Source of the DNA: Heterobasidion occidentale
Lineage: Eukaryota; Basidiomycota; Agaricomycetes; Russulales; Bondarzewiaceae
DNA: 64,000 nt
Direction of reading: 5' to 3'
Assembly (NCBI GenBank): GCA_039111635.1
Contig: JBCAQO010000008.1
Location: 620,001-684,000 of the forward strand
Within the stretch, counting starts at the first letter, position 1. Each line of letters opens with the position of its first letter. The position numbers were made by a program, and so were the translations under genes. The notes beneath the pieces are model-generated. The model saw only the letters and a list, made by a program, of their open reading frames with translations, was not told where the DNA came from and ran no database searches. This document shows, one piece after another, positions 1 through 12,331 of this stretch.

Positions 1-1200
1 TCCGCTGTGGTCTTCGTGAAGATGAGGATGTCGTCCATATATACCGTTATCTTCCGGGCCAGGATGAGTTCTTGGAAGATCATGTTCATCATGGCTTGGA
101 AGGTTCCCGGGGAATTGCAGAGCCCAAAGAACATTACTGTAGGTTCGAAAAGTCCCAAGGGTGTGACGAAGGCCGCCTTGGACTCGTCTCCCTTCTTGAT
201 GCGCACGTTGTTATATCCCCACCGAACATCGAGCTTTGAGAACACTGTTGCGCCTTTAATGATATCCAATAGTTCTTGGATTAATGGCAGGGGGGTGATG
301 TCTCGAATAGTGTGTTCGTTAAGGTGGCGATAGTCTTGTACCGGACGGAGCTTCCCATCTTTCTTGCTTACGAAAAAGAAAGAGCCGCGCTATGTGCTGT
401 TGACCGACGTATTGTTCCTCTGGAAAGGTGCTCTTTGACGAATTTCCCTAGCTTGTCATGCTTTTCCGGGCTCAAGGGAAATATCCGCGGGGCCTGGGGT
501 ACAAAAGACGGTTTGAGGTTTATCGCGTGGTCCCATACTGTATGTTGGGGAAGCCTCTGCGGTCGTCGTTCGCTGAAGATGTCGAGGTAAGAATGATATT
601 CTGTCGGCACCCGACCCTTTAAGTCGGTGGTGTCGATTTCTTCTTCCAGGTCTTCGTCAAAGCTTGCGAACCCCGAGGGTTCTGGGGCTACCTTCCTAAT
701 GACGGGTTCTCCTGCGCTATCCATTGCGGAGGAGTCAGACGGTGTTTGCGCTTCTTCAGCGACTTTTCCTGAAGCTTCGCCCTGGGCCGCTTTCTGCTGA
801 GCTTGCCGGCGTTCCTTCCTTTCGGCTACTTGTTCTTCGAGCCATTCTCGAGCTTTACGTTGTCGGGATTTGTGCTCGAGTAGTTCCATGAACCGAATTT
901 TCCATTCCTTCGTGGTACTTGGCTCCATTGTTCTTTAGTCCACGTCCACGAAGGTCCTACCGGTTCTGAGACAAGATGCGGTTTCATCCGCTGAGGAACC
1001 TTGTCACCGCGTAGTTTCGCTAGCCATGCCTTCTTGGTAGGCTCTTCCCTTGCCTTGGTAAATCCATACGGTTGTTGGCAATGTCTGTGGCATCGAGCAA
1101 AGCGTACCTCTCGGCGCCTCCACCCGATGGAGGGTTCGTGGTATTTCAACCAATCCGTTCCTAGGCGCATGTCGTCTTTCCCTAGATTGGTGATGAACAT
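1..1200 (-). pseudogene. Ty3/gypsy pol remnant (protease end and reverse transcriptase)
   Basis: From 1200 down, the peptide LGTDWLKYHEPSIGWRR matches the end of a retropepsin-like protease followed by the linker to RT. Another frame from 928 to 368 carries the RT amino-terminal segment (YHSYLDIFSERRPQRLP, then PLSPEKHDKLGKFVKEHL). A one-base loss near 370-380 then moves the reading frame, after which [14 protein letters not shown] and HLNEHTIRD continue to the window edge. The catalytic YMDD is encoded at 30-41. The right-hand boundary with gag and the left end are not resolved. Confidence 0.8.
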
Positions 1201-1557
1201 TTGGACGCGTTCAGTGTGAGTTCTCCCCGTCTATCCTTGACGGTGAGATTCGCGTCCAGGCCTCGTCGAATGAGGCCTGCCTTGTTGATGGTGTCATCGA
1301 CGTTGCGAACGCGGATGGGGCGGTTTAAAGGATAAGTGGGAAGGTTGTGCTTCTGTACCCACCCTCATTTACCAAAATCCCTTCGCATGCTGAGTCGATG
1401 GCGGCTCTGGCTCCAGCGCTTCTTCCTCGAGTTGTTAATCGCACGTCAAGTCGAATGGGGGTAATAATGTGACTGTTCATTGCTCCGATCCGAATATATG
1501 ACGGGGAATCATACTCGAGTTTCCTTGACCCTCTCTCTTCGGCTGGTGAAGGAGAGG

Positions 1558-2771
1558 TCAGGAAAAATCCTCTGCCAGATCCACCAACATCTGCCTTTGC
1601 TCGGCTTTCCCTACTCCTTGGAAGAGCGCTCGGACGCCATTAATATCACCGATGGGTCCGTTGCTTCGTCGTCCGTTAGGCGGTACGTAGCGCTCTCCAT
1701 CGCTCTGGCGTGATCCTCCCCTTCTCGCGGAAAGGTCCTCACGTTCCATCGAATTACCAGGTTGTGATACCCGACGGTGGTGGCCATGAGAACTCCCCTC
1801 CTCCAATCCTCGATGTAGTCGCGCATCGTTTCCCACCGGGGATTCTTGCTCGTCTTCATCCTCCATGTCTGCAGCGCGAGTTCGTCTACCTCCTCTGCCC
1901 ACCGACTTGCGCGAATTTCCTCGAGACGGGGGAACGCCTCTACGAGGGGAAGGGTAATCAGCTATCCCGTGCCCTGGTTTTCCGCAATTGTAGCAGGAGA
2001 AGGGAGCAGGTCTCTTGCCATCGTATACACGCTTGTTCCGATTGGCGTCTCTTTTGCGAGAGTTCAATGTCCATGTCAACCCCTGGTTGTTTCATTCTTC
2101 GAGGAGCGGTGGTAGAGTTATAGCGGCGAGCTGGTTGGAGGTGAAAGCGATTGAGGAAGTCGCTTCGGAATGAGGTGGAGTTGGCTAGGATCGCCTTTTG
2201 AGCACTTCGGGCTCTCAAGCGTCCGTCTATTTCACAGGCAAGTGTTGACCCAATCTTGGATCGTGTCCTTCGGCGGAGTTTCTTTGTCATAGATCTTGTC
2301 CATGACCCTTGGGTCAAGCCATCTCTGGAAATAAGGACCTTGTTCCCTGTCGGTGATGTCGGCGTCGGCGGCGATAAGGATGAATTTGGTTTGAATATTC
2401 ATCCACCGTCATCTTCCCCTGAGAGAAAGACATGAGGGCGCTTCGGGCCTTGTCCGTGAGGTTCGTTTCCTTGAACTGGAGTTTAAACCTGACAAGGAAG
2501 TCGTCCCAAGTTCCTACGGTCTTGGTGGGGTCGCCCCCTACTGTCTTCTTTAGGAAGCTCTCTGCCCATACACCGGCCCGTCCCGTATCTCATGCACGAG
2601 AGAGCGAGAGACTTTGTCTGAATCCGTCTTGTATCGGTCTGGTTCTGCTGTGAAAAGGAGGAGGCAATTCATGATGAATTTTTGTGATTGTGTTCGGTCC
2701 CCTTCGAAGTTATCAGGGAGCTTGAGCTTTCCCCTTCCCGATGAGACGGGGGGGTCTGTAGGATTTGACAT
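1558..2771 (-). pseudogene. Ty3/gypsy gag remnant with zinc knuckle
   Basis: Translation starts at 2771 (MSNPTDPPVSSGRGKL) and continues in pieces across frames to about 1558. The middle part, around 2550-2410, resembles the retrotransposon gag domain (a segment reading WDDFLVRFKLQF followed by TDKARSAL). The nucleocapsid knuckle near 1985-2030 reads CYNCGKPGHGIADY: two Cys and the His are in place, but the last metal ligand is Tyr instead of Cys. At least two frameshifts separate the start from the knuckle. The carboxy-terminal part is rich in Arg, Gly and Ser, as expected for an RNA-binding gag tail. Confidence 0.75.
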
Positions 2772-3154
2772 AATATTTCGGTGTTGATCGGTGTTTGAAT
2801 ATCCGAGGATTCGGACTCGGATGTTCCTTCTTCTTCCTCCGATGTGTCCGGGATTTCCGGTTCAGGGTTCCTGTACTGGGGTGGTTCTACCCAATCTTCT
2901 GCTGTTTCGTCCCAAGCCCACTCAGCTTCTGTTCCGTCTTCTCTTGTGAAGAAGTATCGTCCTTCTCGATACGAGCAGTTGTCAAAGTTTGGGGGTGCTG
3001 GCCGATTGGTGTCGGAGTAATACCAGCGGTTTTTCTCTTTGATGGATAGGACGATTGTTCTGTCGAAGTTGGTTATGGGTTCGTCTAGTGCCTGGTGGAA
3101 ATCCTAGGCCTAGGTCTTGCTCCAGGGTGTGTGAAGTAACTCTCTTCGGTGGGG

Positions 3155-3168
3155 GTCTATGCCACCAA
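3155..3168 (-). other. Putative tRNA primer-binding site of the retroelement
   Basis: On the minus strand the bases just inside the LTR read TTGGTGGCATAGAC. This resembles the TGGTATCAGAGC-type primer site complementary to the 3' end of initiator tRNA-Met in many Ty3/gypsy elements, with differences in the middle. The assignment rests on position and resemblance only. Confidence 0.4.
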
Positions 3169-3802
3169 TGAGGGTTGTGAGAAAGAGTGTGGCAGCAAGC
3201 AGAGTGTGGTGCAAGGTAGGGGCAAAAGCGAGTCTATTCTAGTGTTACGAACTGCTCGTTCAGTAACCCAAGAGTAACGGGTTCTTCCCTAGGTCGCACA
3301 ATAGACTGAGTGGTGGACGAAGTCTCGACTGTATCAGGCGATGATACAGGAGGGAAACAATGATTGGCTCTAGGCTACACAGTAAGAAGACTGTGTAAGG
3401 ACGAAGAGCTTCGTATTCGACGATACGAATGAACGAAAGAGAATAGACTGAAGATCCTCAGCCTATTCTATGGGCCTTATATACTGTATAGGGTATAGGG
3501 TAAGAGTCCGTGTGCTTCTCCAGGTTTCCATCCTAGGAGAGCTGTGGCCGCCGTCTTTCTCATCCGGCGCCTACTCTTGTACTTCTCTAGTCGCACTGAT
3601 CCATCATGGTGCGACGAGGTGCTTACCCATAAGCCCTAAGCCCATGGCATGTGAATACGCCTCTCATTACTGTGTGAACTCTGTGAGCCTCGTGTCCCTC
3701 CAATATAGCCTTTACCGATGTCTTGAGGAACCATCGGTCTTGTCGGCTCCTAAGGACATGCCGAATACCTTGATGTACGCTCCGTAGTGGAGCCGCCTAG
3801 CA
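3169..3802 (-). repeat. 5' LTR of the Ty3/gypsy element
   Basis: The inner end is placed at 3169, where the minus strand reads ..CACAACCCTCA and is followed directly by TTGGTGGCATAGACC, the usual layout of an LTR end next to a tRNA primer site. The outer end is placed at the CA near 3802 only because the minus strand there begins TGCTAGGCGG. No second LTR is available in the window for comparison, so the outer end is a guess. Confidence 0.5.
3470..3492 (-). promoter_or_regulatory. TATA-like box inside the LTR
   Basis: The minus strand carries CAGTATATAAGGCCC here, in the middle of the LTR. It is a good TATA match and the expected place for the U3 promoter of a retroelement transcribed toward lower coordinates. 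Confidence 0.45.
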
Positions 3803-4349
3803 TGTGATGCTTGATCCATCGGTTAGACCGGCCGCGAAGGGCCCCGATCGGTCAAGTCATAACAGAAGAGAGGTACCGAATGATACCAGAAGGCAGAAAA
3901 AAGGCATCCAAGGACACCTTGTCGGAGGCCCGAAGGCAGAAAAAGGAGCGCGATCGTTCAGGGCGCCGTTACCGCCCGTGCACTCGTCACTCGTGAAACC
4001 AAAGGAGTGTGAAAGGGTCAGGCAGGGTCTCCGAGAGGAGATACATCCACAATCCTGCCCGTCAGAGAAGAGGGCGCATCCCGCAAGATCGGGAGGGCCG
4101 ATTGAGGAGCCTACACCGCAGATGTTACAAAGCGGTCGCCAGATGGTAGTAGAGTAGAAGGGAACCCGCGATGAGGAAGGATGAGGGGTGGATGGGCTCG
4201 GGGACGTTTGTTTGGAGGCGAGTAGGCGGTGTCCCGAAGAGGAAGGTGGTGGTACGGGTTCGGTGATCATCCACATCAAATCGCAAACTTGCGACATCTT
4301 CAGCAGCGAGTCCAGGGAGACAAAATTTAGCAAAACAAGTGATCAATAC
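3803..4349. other. Intergenic, between LTR and tRNA gene
   Basis: About 550 bases with no recognisable gene. Open frames on both strands give only low-complexity Arg/Pro/Ser-rich translations with no family resemblance. A short A run at 4332-4335 gives the T tract that would end transcription of the neighbouring tRNA gene. Confidence 0.4.
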
Positions 4350-4423
4350 TGGCCAACGTGGGGGTCGAACCCAAGACCTTCGCGTTATTAGCACGACGCT
4401 CTAACCAACTGAGCTAGTCGGCC
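4350..4423 (-). tRNA. tRNA-Ile (anticodon AAT)
   Basis: The minus strand folds into a full cloverleaf. The acceptor stem GGCCGAC/GTTGGCC has one G-U pair. The D arm is GCTC-AGTTGGTTA-GAGC. The anticodon arm TCGTG-CTAATAA-CGCGA places AAT at positions 34-36. The T arm has loop TTCGACC and one weak outer pair. There is no intron, and CCA is not encoded. The conserved A-box (TAGCTCAGTTGG) and B-box (GGTTCGACC) promoter elements are present. A TTTT terminator lies about 15 bases downstream. The gene is divergent from RPB7, about 185 bases away. Confidence 0.96.
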
Positions 4424-4607
4424 ATGCAGCATCATATTAACCGCTATTATATATCGAGTCACGCTATATCACGTGCGACAACACGCCTTTCTCTCAGTCA
4501 TTTCACTACAGCCTACGACCATACAGCCTCCTACTACCACCAATCGCATCTTATCGCAGGTCCCTTAGCGAAGTACTCTGTTGGCTTGTATCAAGCTACA
4601 CGCGGTC

Positions 4608-5407
4608 ATGTTCTTCATCGTAAATACTCGCTCTTTTGCACAAACATAGACACCGACCGCGTTTCTGTCTTCAGAAGGAACTGACGCACACCATCCTCCT
4701 CCACCCATCCTACTTCGGCCCTCGCATGATCCAGTTCCTCGAATCCAAGCTATACGCTGATGTCGAAGGAACATGCTCCGGTCAATTCGGATATGTCATC
4801 GCCGTCGTGTCCATCCTCGAGTATGGCAAGGGCGTGGTCCTCAGCGGGAGTGGCCAAGCAGAGTTTATTACACGGTACCGAGCGATCGTGTTCAAGCCGT
4901 TCAAGGGAGAGGTCGTGGACGGTGTCGTAAACAATGTGAACAAGGTGAGTGGTCATGTAATGCTGGTCGGGCTGAATCCGGACGAACCAGCGTAGATGGG
5001 CTTCTTCGCAGACGTGGGCCCCCTGACGGTCTTCGTCTCGCACCAAGTAAGCATTCAGATAGATCTTTTTTGATTCTCGGAGAAAGGGGGGTCTGACGCG
5101 CACCTTTTGCTTCTGCAAGCTCATCCACCCTGACATAAAATTCGACCCCAACTCGAATCCACCATCGTTCGCCTCCGATGAACAGGTACCCTTTTCTCCT
5201 ACTGACCGTTTTCTTAACTACCACTTCCCTTGTTCACAACAGATCATCGAAAAAAATACAAAGGTTCGCCTAAAAATAGTAGGCACCCGTGTTGACGCGA
5301 CGGAAATCGTATGTATCCTCCCTTTTGACGTGACCGTGATGGTGTTCAATTCTTTGCAGTTCGCAATCGGGACAATAAAAGAAGACCATCTGGGAGTCAT
5401 CGAGTGA
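4608..5407 (+). CDS. RPB7: DNA-directed RNA polymerase II subunit RPB7
   Basis: RPB7 forms the Rpb4/Rpb7 stalk of RNA polymerase II and binds nascent RNA. Six exons join in frame: 4608-4619, 4675-4944, 4996-5046, 5120-5185, 5243-5308 and 5360-5407, giving 170 residues, the usual length for the family. Exon 1 codes only for MFFI, and the splice to KELTHTILLHPSYFGPRM restores the conserved amino terminus. The protein has the characteristic YRAIVFKPFKGEVVDG segment between the amino-terminal RNP-like domain and the carboxy-terminal S1/OB domain. It ends IGTIKEDHLGVIE, as in yeast Rpb7. All introns are GT-AG and 51-73 bases long. The gene converges with VPS10. Confidence 0.97.
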
Positions 5408-5712
5408 TATTTTGTTTTCTGTTACCTTTACCCGTCGCATATGTTACTACTTGTTCTATTACTTTGTCACCTCGTTGTCGCAATCAGCACGCTAGTCCTT
5501 CCATGGCCTCAAATACAATACGTGAGTGAAGACTTCAAATACTCTTCATTAGAGAAAACATCATCTCATATGTACAAGCCCAGCGGACATGCAATAGATA
5601 TTACGACCGTCCCATGATCCTCATAAGTGAATGCGGACAATACAATTGAAACAACGGACAATTCAACAGAGGCAGACATGTCTAAAACGCCAAAACAGCT
5701 GCCAACCCCCGC
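5408..5712. other. Convergent intergenic space RPB7/VPS10
   Basis: About 300 bases between the two stop codons. I see no gene; it should hold the 3' ends of both transcripts. Confidence 0.5.
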
Positions 5713-8700
5713 TCATTCTTCGTCCTCGAAGCGGAGGATTTGCGCGTCCCCGTCAACAGGAACGGTCCTGTAACCTCTTCGCGAACGGAAGTTTAGGACG
5801 AACGACCCGACCGTCGACGACACCGCCTCCCATGCCACACCGGCGACCCCGATTACAAACCAAGGGATGGACGCTAGCGTGTCCATCGTGCCCGAGTCTG
5901 TCCGGAAGGACGGTCTCGTATCTCCTGGCAGACGAATCATTCTGTGGGACTCGTCAGCACACGACATCAACACTTAAGAATGCAAGGACCACGTACCCTC
6001 TGGCCATGCCGCTCTTGCGGTAATACCAGTAACCCACTAGCGAGGTGAAAGCAAAAGGTAGGACGAGCACGAATAGCCAGAAGAACGGCCCGTGCGCGCG
6101 GATGCCCGGACACAGATGGGCCTTCCCGAGATGCGGCGTGATCCCATCCTCGCAAGAAGAGTAAGGAATCTTGCGGTACGCTGTGCGTTCGTACCAATAG
6201 TCTGCCCCGTTCCGACAAGAGTCGTCGTCGGCAAGTGGACTCTCGCCCTCCGACAACACGCACTTGCCATCGGCATTGCGAACATGATTGAATTCACTGA
6301 CATCGTTAAATTGAAATATGAGCCTTCATGAGATCAATGAATGACAAAAAAACGAACCATTCGAAATCGGACTGGGTGCATGCGCAGTTTTTGACAATCT
6401 TGGTTGCAGCCTTTTCTTGGCCGCCGACTACACAATTTTTCTCGCGAACGCGGCGATGGTACAGAGTCTGAAAGGGGAATGATCACTGAGGCTATGCAAC
6501 ACCCTCCAAGATCAAACACCATACCTGTCGACCAAATAGACAAAGCTCGGCTCGTTCCTCGCTGGGGCTCCACAGCTCGAAATCATCATGGCCAGGGTTT
6601 TGTGTATCGAGAACACCTGGATTCACATTGCATAAGCATCAAATAACACTGACACCGCTCCCAACTCACATTGCGTATGGGTTAAAGCAGAGAAATCAAG
6701 GTGGACGGCGATCGAACTCGGCGACCTTGGGTAATTGCCCAGGAGGAGGAACCGGCGGCTGGTGTCTGACGGCACCGTGACGATCGAGCGCACACGCATC
6801 TTTTCGTTGTCGAACTTATACTCGCGCCACGTTATTCCTTCGTCGGTGCTGAACAACACGTGGTCCGTTGGTTCCTCGTCGTTCGCCATGACCAAGATGG
6901 AGCCGGAGTCACCGAACTCCCAAAGGTGAGCGTCTTTGTGGACCTCTTCCCATGTAAAGCCTGCATCTCGACTGAGGAAGGTGTCGCTCTCTTTATAGGG
7001 AGCCAGCTTTTCACCCACGTTCCCGACGGCCATCATTAGACCGACCACGGACGGGCTGCTGTATGTCGCTCGTGGGTCAAATCGCTCCGTATATCCATGA
7101 ACATGAAGTGCACAGCTCTGCAGACTCTCCTATCAATTGGCTGCACGGAAGTACCTTCAAAGGAAGACCTACCGCAGTGCTGCACTCGTATCTCCGACCC
7201 ATGGAATCAACTTTTGGAGGGATGAGAGGTTTCCAAGTGCCACCTGAACACAACATGAGAATGACTACGCCCACATATCGCCGGTCTCACTCACCATCAT
7301 TGTGCGTGATGCGAGTCTGCAACTGTTTCGAGCGCGTCACCGTTGCCTCCGCCGGATTCGATACGACATTAATGAGCGCAATTCCATCTAACCCGATCAT
7401 CTTTTCGAAGTCAACGAACCCTCGGTCGTCGCGATTCACGTTTTCGATGGAAAGCCCGAAATAGGTCCCATTGGAGTTGGACTTGAGAATGTTACCCCAA
7501 TACGGGCTCGGAGGCTCTGACATTGTCAGGTGGAGGAACACCGAGTCGGTGCTGGATTCCAGAATGGTGTAGGCCTGCGTGCAGTGTCAGTGGTTCGGGT
7601 CCGAAACGAGTGTTAGATCCTCAGACTCACATGCTGTTCAGGACGCATATTGTTCGGGAATTGGCCAGTAGCAAAAGTCCTTCCATCCAATGATACCTGG
7701 AGATCCAGCGATCTGCGTTCAGGAAGATACTAGGTCGCACAGTTTCAGTCTTCATTTTGGTGTCCACAGAAAATAGACAAGACAAGAAAATTTCGCGCAC
7801 CTCCGCTACAACCAGGTACTCTGAGAACTTCGCGAACCCAACAACATTATCGAATAGCTTCGTCTTTTTCCGGAAGAAGTCCGTTCCGCCCACAAGCTCG
7901 AGCGGGTTCGTCGCCTGGAAGAAGCGCTGCGATCCCTTCTTGTCGCGGTACGACTCGCATATGATCTGCGATGGGTCGACGAGCAGCTCTGCGTCGCGGG
8001 CCCACGCACAGTTGCGCACGTAGCTCTCAATTGGGTACCACTTACGCCCGTTGTCACGCGAGTAGGCCGCCTCCACGTGACAGCTTTCCGCGAACGCGTG
8101 ACAATCGCGGTTGCCCGTCCAGATAAGGTAGTCCGACTTCTGTGGGTGGAAGTGCAGTACTTGCAGCCCAAACGAGTTCGGCGGCGTCGGTGCCGTAAGC
8201 GTGTTCCACGTGCGCCCGGTGTCTGTCGTGTAGTAGAACGTGTTCCCCTCCGTGATCAGGTAGGCGCGGTCGTTGGTGAAGGTGTGGTGGTAGAAGGCGA
8301 GGAACTTTTCTTTCGGGTTGATTTGATTCCATGTATAGCCCTCGTTGCTGGATTGCCAGACGGAGTTGTCGGACAGGCGTACAAGAATAGTCTACAATTG
8401 ATTTGAGAAAACTTTCTCCACTCAGGGTCTGAGGCAGACGCACCGTGGAATCCTTGAAGTACGCCTGCTGCACAACCTGCGCCGGGAACGTAAAAGTCTG
8501 ATGGATAACCTCTCCTTCCGCAGGTTGCGCTATCAAGGCGATCTTCAGTAGACACCCAGTACATGGCCTTTACTCATGACCTACCTTGCGAACACTTCTT
8601 CTCGATGAGTTCATCTTTCTTCAGGCCCCTCTCCCGATCACAAGTGTTTCCAGGAATACGGCGATACCCAGACGATCCTTTATACATCTGGTTCTGGTCC

Positions 8701-11096
8701 ATACAGACCCCGGCTGGGATAGGTTCCGGGCCAACTGGGATGCACTTGCCATCCTGGCGGACAAAGTTGTAGTCGCTGCGGAAGAAAGAGAAGAAGAAAT
8801 ACCCATCAAGATATGATCGTGACGAATGCTGTAGAAATGGCGTACCACTCGAAATCGTCATCGTCGCAGGGGCAATTGTCTTCATGCACGACAGGGTCCT
8901 CGAATTTGTTCCCGACATAGCAATTTGCGTCAGGCTTTCGGCGCTTATACCATTGCTGCCCAAATCAAGCAAATCAAGAATCAGCTCTGACATGACCAAC
9001 GACGTGTACCCTCGTCGCGACAGACGCACCTTGTGGCCCATCAGGCATTCCTTGCCCTTCGCAGTGCGAGCGTACCATTTCTCGAAATCGCTCTCCTTGC
9101 ACTGCTGCGAGCGCACGGGCGCAAAGTCGAGGAAGACGGTGACAAACCGACCACGGTCTGTCGCCTCCTGTCGTCCGAGCTGTCCGATCATGAGGAATTT
9201 CTGTGACGTCGAGTCTTGGACGGTCGACAGCGCGCGCGCGCGCATCTTGATGCCGATATTGAGCGCGTTCCTGTGAGGAGACAGAACGATCCCACGAATC
9301 AGGGTAAATACTCAATGACAATGAAGAGAGACGCACCAGTTCTTGCCGAGGTCCGTCGAATACCGCACCGTATCTGTCGAGTCCTCGTCGTTGACGACGA
9401 CCATGATACTCCCCTGGTCACCAAACTCGTATTTGTGCGCATCCATGCGCACCATCTTCCAGCTCAGACCAGCGTCGGTGCTCAAGAACGTGTCGCACTC
9501 CTCGTACGGCTTAAGATACGCGCCAACGGAGCCGACGCCCATCACGAACCCAGGCGCAGGTGATGAGAACACCCGCCCAAAGTTATGCGGGAGCGTGACC
9601 GAATGCAGGTGCAGAGCGCACTCGTCCGTATCGGCGGGGTTGCACCCGATGCGATGGTTCTCCGAATCCGTGCTCGGCGCTCGCACGGGCTGCCACGAAC
9701 TCCCATCATCAAACGTGATGACCGTGCGGAGCTGCTTCTGCGCGCCGCGGCCCTCGACGTCCTGCGCGTTCGCAACGACGTTAGCAAGCCCGACGCCGTC
9801 GACGCCGTACAGGTTCTCATAGTCGACGAAGCCCATCTCGTTTCGGTTCGTGTCCTTCAGGCTCTCGACGAAGAAAGTCCCGTTCGAATTGCTCACGAAC
9901 AGCGTGCCTACCGCGCCCTGGTCCTGGAGCATGACGTCCACCGCGAGCGAGTGCGTCGTCGACTCAACGATCGTGTACGCGTTCTCGCGTAGGCGCGCGC
10001 TTGACGCGTGCGGGAACCGCGCCTTGGCCCACGTCCGGGCGTCCACTGAGACATATAAGAGCATCTCGCCTCCCGCAGACGACAGATCCTTCAACGCGAC
10101 CACAGCAAACTTGGACACGATCGCGAGCGCGAGCACGCCCCGCGCGTTCTTGCCGATCCCGAGGTCCTCAACGGTGTTCACGGACTGGAAAAAGTCTGTA
10201 CTAGAGAAGAGTTGGCTGGACGATAGCGAGTGGTGACCAGACATGGATGACGCGTCAAATCCGACGCAGTAGATGAGGTCCGGGTGTGCGTCATGCCTGA
10301 AGTCTTTACTGCTGTGTGCGAACTGGCAACGAGACGTTTGCGAGAGTAGCAGCTTGGGTTCGTCGCTGAAAGCTTCTTTTGTGTAATACGTCTACGAGGT
10401 GTGAGAGCTAAGACCCGGAGAGATGCGACCGCGGGCGCGCACGACAGACTCACCTCATCATGACACATTGATCCCCATCCTGAACCCTTGCACTGCACAC
10501 CCTGATACAGAATGTAACCATATTTGCTTTGGTCGGAGTGGAAAGAGAGGGGTCTTGGAACGAAGGCGGGAGGCAGGGGCATAGTGAATGAATGCCATGT
10601 CTTGCCGCGGTCTTCCGTCCGATAGTGCTCGTTCTTCTTCGTGAGGACAAATGCCTAGACACGATCATCAGCGTCAAGGCCCTAGTTGCCTGACATCACA
10701 GTACGCCGAACTCATGCACAGCTATCCCAAACGAAAACATGAGACTCACCATGCGATTGTTAAACGGGTGCTCGATAAACATAGCTGCAGCTCCTTCTGG
10801 GATATCGGAAGCCCTCTCCCAAGATTTTCCCTCGTTATCGGATATATACAGATTGCCCTCAATGACATCGTGGTACGCGACGACCTAGTGTACGAACAAG
10901 AAATCAATGTGGGATGGGAGAAACGTGGCGGGGTTGGGACACGCACGGTTGCGTCATCGAAGGAGTAGAGTTTCGCAGGGAGGTTGTGGAAGTAGCTGAT
11001 TGAAACTTCTGGCTCTGCAGCGCGCACGACGAGCGATGGCAGCAGCAGACAGAGCATCCAGGTCAAGAGCATTCTCGCTCCGAGGCCAGAGGCCAT
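5713..11096 (-). CDS. VPS10: Vacuolar protein sorting receptor VPS10 (sortilin family)
   Basis: Type I receptor that carries vacuolar hydrolases such as carboxypeptidase Y from the late Golgi to the endosome. Seventeen exons join in frame to 1,462 residues: 11096-10947, 10884-10750, 10654-10454, 10391-9337, 9270-9030, 8955-8846, 8775-8585, 8529-8444, 8391-7801, 7729-7631, 7574-7295, 7243-7173, 7117-6670, 6616-6525, 6467-6358, 6296-5997 and 5941-5713. A signal peptide ([17 protein letters not shown]) comes first. Two VPS10 beta-propeller domains follow, each closed by a cysteine-rich 10CC module (one reads [18 protein letters not shown], the other [18 protein letters not shown]). One membrane span ([22 protein letters not shown]) and a short cytosolic tail with RGYRTVPV and an acidic FEDEE end complete it. 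Fungal VPS10 normally has two propellers and this length. No lesion was found. Confidence 0.95.
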
Positions 11097-12331
11097 GGTG
11101 ATAGACTGATACGGCAGCCTCTTCGGATGTATATTTAGAGCAGACCGCCGCAGCCGTGTGAGGATTCAAGGTGCCTACAGGCGAGTGTTTTACGAGTCCA
11201 GTAGAGATTATAAGAGCGTTGCGTGTACGAGGTTCTGGATCCCACAAAAAGTTGGGGAGAGGGGAACAGAGGATGAATGTTGGGCGATGTGGTGGCGGGA
11301 GCAGGGCCTTGAGCGCTAAATATGGATATGATGGAAGGCTGCGGCCGAGGCAGCGGCTGCGCATTCTTCTCTACGCTCCCGAACACAGTCTCTTTATCTT
11401 CCAATTCTGTCCTGCGATCGTTCTATACCCACATTCACCACGCCGAAACCCAGAGAGACCGTTTCCTACGTTTTGACTTCGCTTCGACCATGATATCTCC
11501 ATCATCATATGTGCAGCGCTCACGAAGTTGAATTTTAACCATAGTACGTGGCGCGCCCACAGTCCGACATCCGTTGACATCGATGGAAGGCGTGTCAGCC
11601 AACGAAACAAAACACGGACCACGCTGCCGGCCGTGGCGAAGAACCCTTCATGCGGATCATAGCTCCTAGAGCGTCCCTTCTATAGACTATATCGTCCATC
11701 TTCGTTTCAATCTGCGTATTGCGTCGTGTTAATCATTTTAAAACTCCAGGCTGTTCTCACTCTGAGCTCTCCGAGGATATTCTACTACTCCAATGGAGTG
11801 TTTTTGTAGGTTGGACTGATCGCAGCCTCAAAACCGTAAACATTGATATCTTTGCTTTCTAACGTCTAGAGGACTCCCGAACAGCGAGTCGGTCTATTTC
11901 GTATATATGATATAGTCACGGAGCAGCGGCAAGATCAGGATTCTAATACTCAATGTCCTTGGCTCTCGTGAGAAGAATTCGACAGTCTCATGAATTGTGC
12001 ATATGGTGAACCAGTGACACCTAGCTCTCGCGAGTTGGAGACTGTCTCGGGGACTGAAAACCCTTTCAGAGGTATACACCCTCATGTCCTAGAAGAGTGT
12101 TTAATATGGCAATCAGAGCAGTGTTTAGTTTTGAAAGAAAAATATAAACTAATGGTGCTCGCCGTTGAAGAGTTGAATCATGGGCGCTGGGCGTCAATCT
12201 GCGCCACGTTCGTACGTAATTGAGGTTGGCACCTGTCAAGAAAGTTGGCTGCCACTGCTGTCATTGCCTGCCAGGCCTGTGACTTTCCGAGTGTCGGAAG
12301 CACTGAAGCAGATATAATCCTCGTTGCGGTC
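11097..12331. other. Intergenic, upstream of VPS10
   Basis: About 1.2 kb. The VPS10 promoter must lie next to 11097. Several short frames exist on both strands but none resembles a protein family. I see no RNA gene. Confidence 0.35.

Larger units (their letters stand above)
1..3802 (-). mobile_element. Decayed Ty3/gypsy LTR retrotransposon, 5' portion
   Basis: The element reads right to left: 5' LTR, primer-binding region, gag with a zinc knuckle, an aspartic-protease remnant, then reverse transcriptase that runs off the left edge of the window. The order gag-PR-RT and the RT sequence (YMDD box, followed by an aromatic-rich [11 protein letters not shown] stretch) fit Ty3/gypsy of basidiomycetes. 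RNase H, integrase and the 3' LTR would lie outside the window. The coding region is broken by at least four frameshifts between 2771 and 370, so this copy cannot make an intact polyprotein as written. The outer LTR end is inferred from TG..CA logic only and is uncertain by tens of bases. Confidence 0.85.

Noticed and set aside
9216..9992. Plus-strand frames of 115-159 codons across VPS10
   Set aside because: They are shadows of VPS10 exon 4, which is fully supported on the minus strand.
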